DNA of 31,701 nucleotides from an uncultured Campylobacter sp. GTDB lineage: Bacteria; Campylobacterota; Campylobacteria; Campylobacterales; Campylobacteraceae. The stretch lies in the NCBI RefSeq assembly GCF_938041645.1, contig NZ_CALIST010000060.1, forward strand, positions 1-31,701, read 5' to 3'. Below the pieces are notes generated by a model. It searched no databases, was not told the origin of the DNA, and worked only from the letters and a program-made list of their open reading frames with translations. Below, in pieces: positions 1 to 7,227 of this stretch (positions are counted from its first letter, which is position 1; the number at the start of each line of letters is the position of its first letter). The position numbers were made by a program, and so were the translations under genes.

Positions 1-273
1 TTTAAAAATTTCGCCCGCCTGCGCGTCCTTGTGTAAAATTTCAACGTCGAAATCCAGCCGCTCTGCGCTTATTTGTTGCGGCGCAGGCGCGGGGTAGTCG
101 ATGTGCACGAGTTCGCCCGCGGATAGCTTGTAGCCGGGTTTAGTCTGCACGGCTCCGTCCACTCTGACCGCTTCGGATTTGATTAAATTTGATATTTGAT
201 TGCGCGAAATTTCAAGCTGCGAGCTTAAAAAAACGTCGAGCCTTTCGCTGCATTGTGCTATTAGATTATCCAA
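1..273 (-). CDS. RluA/RluD-family 23S rRNA pseudouridine synthase, N-terminal part (cut by left edge)
   Basis: The first 91 codons of a minus-strand gene are visible; the rest lies beyond the left edge. From a TTG start at 273 the translation begins DNLIAQCSERLDVFLSS and continues through an S4 RNA-binding domain (about residues 10-65, with RLDVFL, SRNQISNLIKS and VRVDG), as at the N-terminus of RluD-type large-subunit pseudouridine synthases. An AAAAAAGG ribosome-binding sequence lies 7 bases before the TTG, and no ATG is available nearby in frame. The catalytic domain, with its Asp, is not in the window, so the exact target uridine cannot be stated. The gene diverges from rodA with a spacer of about 52 bp; a pseudouridine synthase is also near rodA in C. 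jejuni, as far as I recall. An S4-only protein is possible but less likely. Confidence 0.8.
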   Translation of the reverse strand, partial: MDNLIAQCSERLDVFLSSQLEISRNQISNLIKSEAVRVDGAVQTKPGYKLSAGELVHIDYPAPAPQQISAERLDFDVEILHKDAQAGEIFK

Positions 274-325
274 ATTTATACCTTTTTTGGCTATTCTTAC
301 GTCAAAATTTTAATAGGATTAAGCG

Positions 326-1432
326 TTGTTTAAAATTGACAAAAAGATTTTAGCATATTTTGATTTCATTCAACCTTTTTTGATCGTGCCGATAGTGGTT
401 TTTTCATACGTTTTAATAAGCGAGGCAAACGACGTGCTGTCCTCGAAGCAGGTGGTTTATTTCGGCGTCGGATTTGCCGTTTTTACGCTGTTTTTTCTCT
501 TTCCGATACGCAAATTTTTATATCTCATACCGATATTTTATTGGATCAATATCATATTGCTGCTCAGCGTCGATTTTTTCGGCGTTAGTAAGCTAGGAGC
601 TAGGCGCTGGCTGGAGATCCCTTTCGTGCATTTTACGCTGCAGCCCAGCGAGGTGATGAAACCCGCGTTTATCCTGATGCTGATGTATCTGATACACAAA
701 AATCCGCCGCCCAAAAACGGCTACGGGCTCAAGGATTTTTTGCGCCTTAGCTTTTACATACTTCTGCCTTTTGTTCTGATCGCGAAAGAGCCCGATCTAG
801 GCACCGCCGCGATACTTTTTTTGACCGGATTTGCTATTCTTTTCATCATCGGCGTGGATAAAAAAATTTGGCTCACGCTCATCATCGTTTTTGTGGCCAG
901 CTCGCCGATTTTGTACGAAAACATGCACGATTATCAAAAAAAGCGCATCGCCGATTTCATCAGCGAGGAGCCCAATTACCAGGTCAAGCAGGCGATCATC
1001 GCTATTGGAAACGGCGGCATCTACGGCAAGGATAGGGATGAAGCGACGCAGACGCACTTTAAATTTCTGCCGATTGCGACGAGCGATTTTATCTTCGCTT
1101 ATACGATCGAGCGCTTCGGCTTCGTGGGGGCTGCCGCGCTGATCGCGCTGTATGCGCTGCTGATACTGCATCTGCTGAGCCTAAACTACGATTTTAAAAG
1201 CGATTATTTGATACGTGTCTTTACGAGCGCGCTTGCCTCGCTCATTTTCATCTACACGGGCGTTAATATCTCGATGGTGGTGGGTTTCGCGCCCGTCGTA
1301 GGCGTGCCGCTGCCATTTTTCAGCTACGGCGGCAGCAGCTTCATCACCTTTATGATCCTCTTTGGAATTTTACAAAATTTGCTGACGTTTAGGATGAAAG
1401 ATAACTACAAGACCTACAAGATCAGGATGTAA
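326..1432 (+). CDS. rodA: Rod-shape peptidoglycan glycosyltransferase RodA (MrdB), SEDS family
   Basis: This 368-residue polytopic inner-membrane protein polymerises lipid II into glycan strands together with a class B PBP (PBP2) during cell elongation. SEDS hallmarks are present in order: LGARRWLEIP and LQPSEVMKP near residues 91-110, KEPDLGTA near 153, GNGGIYGKDRDEATQTHFKFLP near 230-250, then SDFIFAYTIERFG with the conserved catalytic Asp254, and the closing VGVPLPFFSYGGSS near 325-338. About ten hydrophobic segments are visible and the length is usual for RodA. FtsW is less likely given the short N-terminus and the position next to an rlu gene. The start is TTG at 326, preceded by AGGA 7 bases upstream. 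The next gene is convergent and no good terminator hairpin is seen between them. Confidence 0.95.
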   Translation: MFKIDKKILAYFDFIQPFLIVPIVVFSYVLISEANDVLSSKQVVYFGVGFAVFTLFFLFPIRKFLYLIPIFYWINIILLLSVDFFGVSKLGARRWLEIPFVHFTLQPSEVMKPAFILMLMYLIHKNPPPKNGYGLKDFLRLSFYILLPFVLIAKEPDLGTAAILFLTGFAILFIIGVDKKIWLTLIIVFVASSPILYENMHDYQKKRIADFISEEPNYQVKQAIIAIGNGGIYGKDRDEATQTHFKFLPIATSDFIFAYTIERFGFVGAAALIALYALLILHLLSLNYDFKSDYLIRVFTSALASLIFIYTGVNISMVVGFAPVVGVPLPFFSYGGSSFITFMILFGILQNLLTFRMKDNYKTYKIRM

Positions 1433-1537
1433 ATTTGGCGCTCGCACGGATAAATTTTGAAATTCTACAAAATCGCGCGAGTTTATTTTGAGCCTCGGCG
1501 GTTAAATTTGAAGCAGCGGGCTAAATTTTAAAACTCG

Positions 1538-1864
1538 CTACAAAATCACGCTGATACCGAGCGTAAAAACCACTGCAAAAAAGGCGTATGTAAAGGCAAA
1601 TTCCAAAGTTTGCGAATTAAAAAATCCATAGTACAAAATGCTCGTGAAAAATCCGCCCACGAAGGCTACGGCAAAGATTCCGATCCGCGCTGCGACGGGC
1701 TTTGCGCCGCAAAATTTGTATAAGTAAAAAACCCCGCAGAAGCTGATCGCAAACCAGATCATCGCAGGCACCGGCCCGCTTATGCGTGTCATGCCGAAGA
1801 GATTGGCTAAATTTAAAAGCAGTAAAAAAATTACTGCAAGCGCGATCAGCGCGGATTTGATCAT
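1538..1864 (-). CDS. Small membrane protein of unknown function (108 aa)
   Basis: I do not recognise a family. The translation is almost entirely hydrophobic, with about three to four membrane segments (roughly residues 5-25, 33-50, 60-80 and 85-107) and only short polar loops such as CGAKPVAAR near 53-61. The ATG overlaps the stop of the upstream 206-aa membrane protein gene by four bases (ATGA), so the two are probably co-transcribed and translationally coupled and may act together. The stop is TAG at 1540-1538. It faces rodA tail to tail across about 105 bp without a recognisable terminator. It is kept as real because of the coupling, the good hydrophobic pattern and the absence of a better ORF on the other strand. 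Confidence 0.7.
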   Translation of the reverse strand: MIKSALIALAVIFLLLLNLANLFGMTRISGPVPAMIWFAISFCGVFYLYKFCGAKPVAARIGIFAVAFVGGFFTSILYYGFFNSQTLEFAFTYAFFAVVFTLGISVIL

Positions 1865-2481
1865 CTATCGCGCCTTGCGTCGGGCGCGGAATTTTCGCCG
1901 CCCTGATTGAAATTTTGCACGGAATTTTTGCTCTCGCCGCCTTCGCTCGCGCCGTCGTTTGAAATTTTAAAATTTTCGTCGGAATTTTCATCGGCACCGC
2001 TCGCGAAATTTTCACCGAGATCGCCACTGGAGTTTAAAATTTCATCCTCACTTTGAGAATTTGAAATTTTGCCGCTTTCTTTGAAATTTTCGCTCTCGTT
2101 GCCGTCTAAATTTTTAGAGCCTTCGTCCGCAGAATTTTTATAAGCTTTATTTGAAAATCTTTTGTGCCTGATCTGCAGATAAAAGACGAAGGCGACGAAC
2201 GCCACCGCGGTGATCGCGATGTAGTAGCGGTTTTCGAAGAGCAGCACGCCCTCTACCAGCCCCGAAAACAGCGCCAGCAGCGAGGCGGTAAGAAACGGAA
2301 AGCGCACTACGTCCTTTTCGCCGATCGCTAAGGCGATGAGCGCGACGCCGAAGATCGTGGCGTTTAGCAGCGCGCCTAGGATTTTGATTTCGGCGAAAAG
2401 ATTTGGATTTACGCGCGAAGTAACATAAAGCGCGAGCGCAACGGCTGCGAAAAGCAGGATCAAAAATACGATTTTTTTCAT
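1861..2481 (-). CDS. Membrane protein with Asn-rich acidic tail, unknown function (206 aa)
   Basis: No family recognised. Residues 1-20 form a signal-like or first membrane helix (KKIVFLILLFAAVALALYV), followed by about three more membrane segments up to residue 105 (around 33-55, 62-80 and 87-103). A basic stretch, QIRHKRFSNK, follows, and then about 95 residues of low-complexity, Asn/Ser/Glu-rich sequence to the C-terminus. By the positive-inside rule the tail is probably cytoplasmic. The DNA of the tail (1889-2137) holds 13 RAATTY words, the same composition as the FolC insert. The ATG at 2481 has AAAAGG 8 bases upstream. The gene follows a 655-bp gene-poor region that presumably holds its promoter, and it overlaps the 108-aa gene downstream by 4 bp. 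Confidence 0.7.
   Translation of the reverse strand: MKKIVFLILLFAAVALALYVTSRVNPNLFAEIKILGALLNATIFGVALIALAIGEKDVVRFPFLTASLLALFSGLVEGVLLFENRYYIAITAVAFVAFVFYLQIRHKRFSNKAYKNSADEGSKNLDGNESENFKESGKISNSQSEDEILNSSGDLGENFASGADENSDENFKISNDGASEGGESKNSVQNFNQGGENSAPDARRDR
1889..2137. repeat. RAATTY-dense segment encoding the Asn-rich tail of the 206-aa protein
   Basis: By eye this 249-bp stretch contains 13 copies of the palindromic degenerate hexamer RAATTY (AAATTT or GAATTT on the plus strand), about one per 20 bp. A random sequence of this composition would give roughly one per 600 bp. On the coding (minus) strand the words read as AAAATTCCG and AAAATTTC units, giving ENS, ENF and QNF tripeptides. Spacing is irregular and there is no long exact repeat, so it is a degenerate array rather than a true microsatellite. 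It closely resembles the array inside folC. Confidence 0.7.
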
Positions 2482-3136
2482 TTTGGACCTTTTAAAATTT
2501 ATCTTTAATTTACGATTCAGCTGCGCCTTTTATGCGCATAGAGCGCAGGCATCAGCGCATTACAACTGCTTTGTTTGCGGCATTACGCAAATATTGCGCG
2601 TCCTGCGGACATAGCGCGAAATTTCAGGGCGCCGTTAAGCGCGACTAGAGCGATACACATGCTCACGACTTAAAGTGCAATCCTAATTGCACGGACGCGG
2701 TTTGAAACACGACTTGCGTTAGCGCGACAAAATCGCTATTTTCGCGCGGCTTAAATGTGATTTTGTCGGTAAATTTTACCGCCAGCCGCACTCTGCTGAG
2801 CAAGTGGCGCCAAGTCCACGTTTAAAAATTTTATGCCGAGCCGCGCTAAAAGCTTCGCATCTAAGCCGTATGCGTCCCTAGCTCGTGGCGCCGCAAGACG
2901 CTCCGTAAAATTTACCTACCCGTAGTAAATATTTGGCACACGAGCGAATTTTGTACCCAAGCACCGCACGTTTTGCTTTAAATTTAGCGCGGCGGGTTTT
3001 AAATTTTAAATTTACCGCCTTCGCGCTGTGTTTATTGCAAGATCTGTGCCGCTCACCCAACTTATATCCGCGGAGCAAATCTCGCGCCGAAATAAAATTT
3101 TATCTCGCTCGTAAAATCGCAGCGCGTAAAATTTCA
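2482..3136. other. Gene-poor region of 655 bp
   Basis: No supportable gene is seen between the 3' end of amiA and the start of the 206-aa membrane protein gene. Short ORFs exist on both strands (for example a 66-codon minus ORF at 2878-3078) but their translations are Lys/Arg/Cys-rich without motifs. Visible structure includes a perfect 10-bp inverted repeat (2725-2734 with 2759-2768), a small hairpin (2675-2680 with 2687-2692), a direct repeat of GTGGCGCC near 2804 and 2885, and about a dozen RAATTY words, mostly after 2820. The stretch must hold the end of the amiA transcript and a promoter for the 206-aa gene, but I cannot place either firmly. A decayed gene or an unrecognised small RNA is possible. 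Confidence 0.5.
2725..2768. repeat. Perfect 10-bp inverted repeat with 24-nt loop
   Basis: CGACAAAATC at 2725-2734 is exactly complementary to GATTTTGTCG at 2759-2768, enclosing 24 nt that include the GC-rich TTCGCGCGGC. It sits inside the gene-poor region, is not followed by a T-run on either strand, and is therefore a poor rho-independent terminator. It may be a protein-binding or RNA structural element, or chance. Confidence 0.55.
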
Positions 3137-4936
3137 TCACTTGTTTTTCTGAAAGTACGCATCCACGCCGTTTGCGATGCCTTGGGCTATGCGGTCTTGA
3201 TAGGTGCTTTTGCCTAAATTTTTACCCTCCTGCGGGTGCGTGATGTAGCCCATCTCCACGAGTACCGCGGGCATCGTAGCGCCTACGAGCACCCAAAACG
3301 GCGCCTCGCGCACGCCGCCGTCTCTGCTTGAAAAGCTCTTTTTAACCGAGCTTAGCATATAGCTTTGAATGTCGATGGCAAGCTTGTTTGAGGAGATTAT
3401 CTTCTCTCGGTTTAAGAAATTTAGGAAGGTCTGCTTCGAGAAGGTATTCATATCCTCCAAATCGCCCCTGTTTTCGAGCGCGGCGGCGTTTTTACTGCGC
3501 TCGCTTCTAGCCGGGCTTAAGAAAAAGGTCTCCACACCGCTCATTTTAAGTGCTGAGCTAGCGTTAGGAGCAGCGTTTGCGTGGATCGAGATAAACATAT
3601 CGGCGTTTTTTTTAGCGGCGAAAGCGGTGCGCGACCTTAAATTTATAAACACGTCGGTGCTGCGCGTGTAAAGCACCCTATAGCCGCGCTTTTGAAGCAG
3701 CGCGCCGAGCTTTTTGGATGTGGCTAGCACGACGTTTTTTTCCTTCAGCCCGTTTCCGACCGCGCCCGAATCGCTGCCGCCGTGACCCGGATCGATTACG
3801 ATGAGCTTGCCTTTGGTGGATTTGTAAATTTTACCGGCGGCCACGGAGATCGATTTGGCGCCTTGAGATTCATCTATCGTGCTGATTTGCGGCTCGCTAT
3901 CTTGCTCGCGTTCGCGCTTGCGCCCTGATTTTTGATCCTTGTTTTTTTCTGCGCGCGCAGATTTTGTGGCTTTTAAGCCTTCAGCCGTACTTAAAATCAT
4001 CATATTGCCGCTAATTTCAACGTTTGCGTTGAATTCTTTCGGGTCGCTAAGTACGATGCGCACGGTCTTGTCGTTGTATTGCGAGACGCGTACATCGCTA
4101 ACGAAGCTATTTTTAAGCCGCGTTTTTTGTGACTTTTGCCGCGCGCTAAAATCAATCACGAAGCGAAAATTATCGCTACTTGCGATCGTAAAATCTTTAT
4201 AATCGCCGCGCTTTAGATCGCGGTTAAACTCAAGCACGATCTCATCTGCATCACCGCGTAGAGAATTTAGCGCAAGCTGGGCGTTTTTGTCCGCTTTTTT
4301 GACGCTGCTTTTTCTAAGCTCGTTGCTTTGATCCGCAGCCTCCTCATCCTCGTTTTGCGCGATTGCGTCCTCGCCGCCATCGTCCTCTTGGGCGTCTACG
4401 GCCTCGTCCGCGCCGATCGGTCTAGTCGAGCGTAAGAATTCCAAATCCTCACTAGATAGCGAGCTTAGATCGGCTTCTTCTGAGGCGCGCGCCTTTTTAA
4501 GATTTTTGGAAGTGGAATTTTTTGAATTCTTAGAATTTTTAGAGGCGGAGGCTTTGGGGCTATGCGCTAAATTTGAAGCGTTTCTCTCGTCCGAGCTTTT
4601 GTAATTTTTTGCATTTTCATCTTTGAGCTTTTTAGAATTCGTGCTGCTATCGCTTGCTTTGCCTTGTAATTTGGCTAGCGCAGATTCATAAGGCGAGGAG
4701 TCAAGCCCTAAATTTTTCGAGCTATAAACCAATCTCTTTAGCGCTTTGATGCGGACCTCTTTATCGGACGCGCCTTGGTAAAGCGATTTTAGCTCCTTGT
4801 GTAGCGAGCGCTTGTAATTCGGCGTCGCTACGATGAAATCCTTGTCGAATTTCGCAAAAAACGCCTCGCTGGAAGCTCCAAACGCCAATACGCAGCTAAA
4901 AGCTGCGATTAGAAAAATTTTAACTATCTTCGCCAT
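3137..4936 (-). CDS. amiA: N-acetylmuramoyl-L-alanine amidase with AMIN domain (AmiA/AmiC type)
   Basis: This 599-residue secreted zinc amidase cleaves the bond between MurNAc and L-Ala to separate daughter cells and remodel peptidoglycan. A Sec signal peptide covers about residues 1-20. A globular segment to about 90 is followed by a long low-complexity linker (95-225) with a KNS repeat and an acidic part. Next comes an AMIN-like domain (about 220-310, EIVLEFNRDLKRGDY, FVIDFSA), then the Amidase_3 domain from about 375. Its zinc ligands are His385 (DPGHGG), Glu399 (KEKN) and His452 (SIHAN), and the catalytic Glu561 is in VLVEMGY. The ATG overlaps the 3' end of the upstream flavin oxidoreductase gene by 17 bp, making it the last gene of the pyrH-rpoZ-spoT-tyrS run. 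C. jejuni has the same neighbour order as I recall. Confidence 0.95.
   Translation of the reverse strand: MAKIVKIFLIAAFSCVLAFGASSEAFFAKFDKDFIVATPNYKRSLHKELKSLYQGASDKEVRIKALKRLVYSSKNLGLDSSPYESALAKLQGKASDSSTNSKKLKDENAKNYKSSDERNASNLAHSPKASASKNSKNSKNSTSKNLKKARASEEADLSSLSSEDLEFLRSTRPIGADEAVDAQEDDGGEDAIAQNEDEEAADQSNELRKSSVKKADKNAQLALNSLRGDADEIVLEFNRDLKRGDYKDFTIASSDNFRFVIDFSARQKSQKTRLKNSFVSDVRVSQYNDKTVRIVLSDPKEFNANVEISGNMMILSTAEGLKATKSARAEKNKDQKSGRKREREQDSEPQISTIDESQGAKSISVAAGKIYKSTKGKLIVIDPGHGGSDSGAVGNGLKEKNVVLATSKKLGALLQKRGYRVLYTRSTDVFINLRSRTAFAAKKNADMFISIHANAAPNASSALKMSGVETFFLSPARSERSKNAAALENRGDLEDMNTFSKQTFLNFLNREKIISSNKLAIDIQSYMLSSVKKSFSSRDGGVREAPFWVLVGATMPAVLVEMGYITHPQEGKNLGKSTYQDRIAQGIANGVDAYFQKNK
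4515..4541 (-). repeat. Three 9-bp units encoding (Lys-Asn-Ser)3 in the AmiA linker
   Basis: Three consecutive 9-bp units of the form GAATTYTTN (plus strand) encode KNS KNS KNS on the minus strand. Each unit contains a RAATTY word, with further RAATTY words at about 4576 and 4632. The repeat length is a multiple of three, so slippage would lengthen or shorten the linker without changing the frame. Confidence 0.65.
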
Positions 4937-6008
4937 TTACAAGTTTTTCTATCAATTCCTTCACGGATATGATCTCGTTTAATCGCCAGCCGTTTGCGCC
5001 GGTAAAAAACAGTCCGCTTTGCGTTTTGCCCAGATACGCGTCGCTTAAGCGGTCGGCGATGCAGTATCCTACGGCATTAGCGCCTTTGCCTCGCTCGCAA
5101 GGGCTTACGCAGTTGCTGATACAGCGGATCTTAGGCGCCGTGCCTGCAGCGATCATATCTTGTAAATTTGTATGAATGCCGCGCGCGGGATAGCCCACGG
5201 GCGATTTTAGAAGCTCGATATCTTCTTTTTTGGCGTTAAGAAGCACCTGCTTAAATTCCTCCGCGGCGTCGCATTCAAAGGTGCCAATGAAGCGCGTGCC
5301 CATCTGTACGCCGTCCGCACCTAAAGACTTCACGCGATCGATGTCGGTTTTATCCCAAATTCCTCCTGCGACGAATAGCGGGAAGCTGCCCCATTGCGCA
5401 ATTTCCGCTTTTACTTGCGGGATTAGATTATCCAGCGCAAACGCGGGATCGCCGCACTGCTCGTAGGTAAAGCCCTGATGTCCGCCGCTAAGAGGGCCTT
5501 CGAGCACTACGGCATCCGGAATGCGGTTATAGCGCTGCTTCCAGCGTTTGGCGATGATCTTAAGAGCCTTAGCGGAGGAGACGATAGGCACGAGCGCGAC
5601 GTTCGGGAAATCTGCCGTAAATTCCGGCAGATTGGTAGGAAGACCCGCGCCGCTAATGATAACGTCGATACCTGCCTCGCACGTGTCGCGCACGATGCGC
5701 TCGTAGTCGTTCGCCGCACACATTACGTTCATCCCCAAAGGTGCATCGCCGCAAATTTTACGGGCGTTTCGCACTATCGCAAAAAGCGCCTCTTTGCTAT
5801 AAAAATTCTCGCTTTGATATGGTCTGCCATCGAGCGATTTTTTGGCAAATTTAAGATTTTTGTAGTAGCCGGTGCCGACCGAGCTAATGACGCCTAGACA
5901 GCCGTTTAGGCTGACATTGCCGGCTAGCTTGTCCCAGCTGATACCAAGTCCCATGCCGCCTTGAATTATCGGGTGCGCAATCTCGTGTTTGCCTATCTTT
6001 ATACTCAT
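4920..6008 (-). CDS. NAD(P)H-dependent flavin oxidoreductase / nitronate monooxygenase family
   Basis: A 362-residue TIM-barrel flavoenzyme of the nitronate monooxygenase/FabK superfamily. Motifs: PIIQGGMGLGIS near residues 14-24 (FMN phosphate region), VISGAGLPTNLP near 116-127, LSGGHQG near 173-179 with the family His, FVAGGIW near 211-217 and GADGVQMGTRF near 230-240. The true substrate is unknown; detoxification of alkyl nitronates or an enoyl-ACP reductase-like reaction are the family precedents. Near the C-terminus there are four cysteines (296, 300, 304, 316) spaced CxxxCxxxCx11C, not part of the classical nitronate monooxygenase core. The start ATG overlaps the tyrS stop by one base (TAATG) and the 3' end overlaps amiA, so it is an operon member. 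Confidence 0.88.
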   Translation of the reverse strand: MSIKIGKHEIAHPIIQGGMGLGISWDKLAGNVSLNGCLGVISSVGTGYYKNLKFAKKSLDGRPYQSENFYSKEALFAIVRNARKICGDAPLGMNVMCAANDYERIVRDTCEAGIDVIISGAGLPTNLPEFTADFPNVALVPIVSSAKALKIIAKRWKQRYNRIPDAVVLEGPLSGGHQGFTYEQCGDPAFALDNLIPQVKAEIAQWGSFPLFVAGGIWDKTDIDRVKSLGADGVQMGTRFIGTFECDAAEEFKQVLLNAKKEDIELLKSPVGYPARGIHTNLQDMIAAGTAPKIRCISNCVSPCERGKGANAVGYCIADRLSDAYLGKTQSGLFFTGANGWRLNEIISVKELIEKLVNGEDS

Positions 6009-7213
6009 TAATCTACCTTTAATTTAGCGAATTTTTTCTTCCCTACTTGAAGCGTGTATTCGCCCGAGCTAAGCTGAAGCTGCTCATCTAAAATTTTATT
6101 TTGATCGATACTGACAGCGTTTGATTTTATCAGCCTGCGCGCATCCGAGCTAGAGACGGCAAGCTTGCAGCTGATGAGCGCCTTTACGATCCATGCAGGC
6201 GAGCTTACGTGATATTCCTTGATCTCGCTAGGAAGCTCGCCGGCACCGTGGACGCGGTCAAATTCCTGCTTGGCCTCAAAGGCGGTATTTTCGTCATAAA
6301 ATTGCGTGACGATCTCGGAGGCAAGCTCCTCCTTAACCGCCTTGGGATGGATCGAGCCATCCGCCACAAAGCCTTTTATTAGCTCAATATCTTCGCTGCT
6401 CTTTTGGCTTAGCAGATTATACCAATCCCACATTAACGCATCGCTGATACTCATCACCTTGCCGTACATATCATGAGGCGTATCGGTTACGCCGATGTAG
6501 TTGCCTAAGCTCTTGCTCATTTTATTCGTGCCGTCGGTGCCTACTAAAAGCGGCATCATCACGACGCTTTGTTCCTTGCCGACATCATAAATTCTTTGCA
6601 GCTGGCGACCCATTAAAAGATTAAATTTCTGATCGGTACCGCCGAATTCTATATCGCATTTCATGCAAACGCTGTCGTATCCTTGCAGTAGCGGATACAT
6701 AAACTCGCTGATGCTGATCGGCTGCTCGGCCTTGTAGCGCTTCTCAAAATCGTCGCGCTCGAGCATCCTGGCAACATTAAAAGTGCTTGATAGCTCGATC
6801 ATACCGCTAGCACCCAGGCGGTTGGTCCATTCGGAATTAAACATCACCTTAGTTTTGGCGGGATTTAAAATTTTAAAGACCTGCTGCTCGTAGGTTTTGG
6901 CGTTTTGAAGCACAACTTCGCGCGCTAGTTTTTTGCGAGTCTCGCTCTTGCCCGTAGGATCGCCGATTTGAGCGGTAAAATCGCCGATTAGAAACTGCAC
7001 GATCGCGCCATGGTTTTGTAAAAATGCAAGTTTATTTAGTACGACGGCGTGCCCTAGGTGTAGATCCGCAGCAGTGGGGTCCATGCCGATTTTGACGTAA
7101 AAGACCTCGCCGCTGTCGTAATAGCGCCTAATCAGTGCCTCTATTTGCTCTTCGCCGATGATCTCCGCGACGCCGCGCTTAAAATTTTCCATAATGCCTT
7201 GAATGTCAGCCAT
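6008..7213 (-). CDS. tyrS: Tyrosyl-tRNA synthetase
   Basis: A 401-residue class I aminoacyl-tRNA synthetase that charges tRNA-Tyr. The HIGH-type motif is HLGH at 52-55 after GMDPTAAD, the FGGTDQKFN tyrosine-adenylate region is near 190-198, and KMSKS is at 231-235. A C-terminal S4-like RNA-binding domain covers about 340-400 (ALISCKLAVSSSDARRLIKS). The PTAADLHLGH form and the KMSKS context point to the TyrZ-like bacterial subgroup. GGAG lies shortly before the ATG at 7213. The gene is 14 bp downstream of spoT and shares a base with the next gene. No T-box or other leader is seen. Confidence 0.97.
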   Translation of the reverse strand: MADIQGIMENFKRGVAEIIGEEQIEALIRRYYDSGEVFYVKIGMDPTAADLHLGHAVVLNKLAFLQNHGAIVQFLIGDFTAQIGDPTGKSETRKKLAREVVLQNAKTYEQQVFKILNPAKTKVMFNSEWTNRLGASGMIELSSTFNVARMLERDDFEKRYKAEQPISISEFMYPLLQGYDSVCMKCDIEFGGTDQKFNLLMGRQLQRIYDVGKEQSVVMMPLLVGTDGTNKMSKSLGNYIGVTDTPHDMYGKVMSISDALMWDWYNLLSQKSSEDIELIKGFVADGSIHPKAVKEELASEIVTQFYDENTAFEAKQEFDRVHGAGELPSEIKEYHVSSPAWIVKALISCKLAVSSSDARRLIKSNAVSIDQNKILDEQLQLSSGEYTLQVGKKKFAKLKVD

Positions 7214-7227
7214 TTGCTCTCCCTTAT

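Noticed and set aside
797..1171. Antisense and out-of-frame ORFs inside rodA
   Set aside because: They lie wholly within a gene with clear SEDS motifs and show no features of their own.
1433..1537. Terminator between rodA and the convergent 108-aa gene
   Set aside because: GCGAGTTT and AAACTCGC are complementary but about 50 nt apart and without a T-run, so I could not support a terminator.
2675..2692. GTGCAA/TTGCAC hairpin as a terminator
   Set aside because: The stem is only 6 bp and no T-run follows on either strand, so it does not qualify.
2878..3217. Short ORFs on both strands in the gene-poor region
   Set aside because: No domain, no good ribosome-binding site, mutually overlapping, with composition typical of random translation; the plus-strand one runs into the end of amiA.
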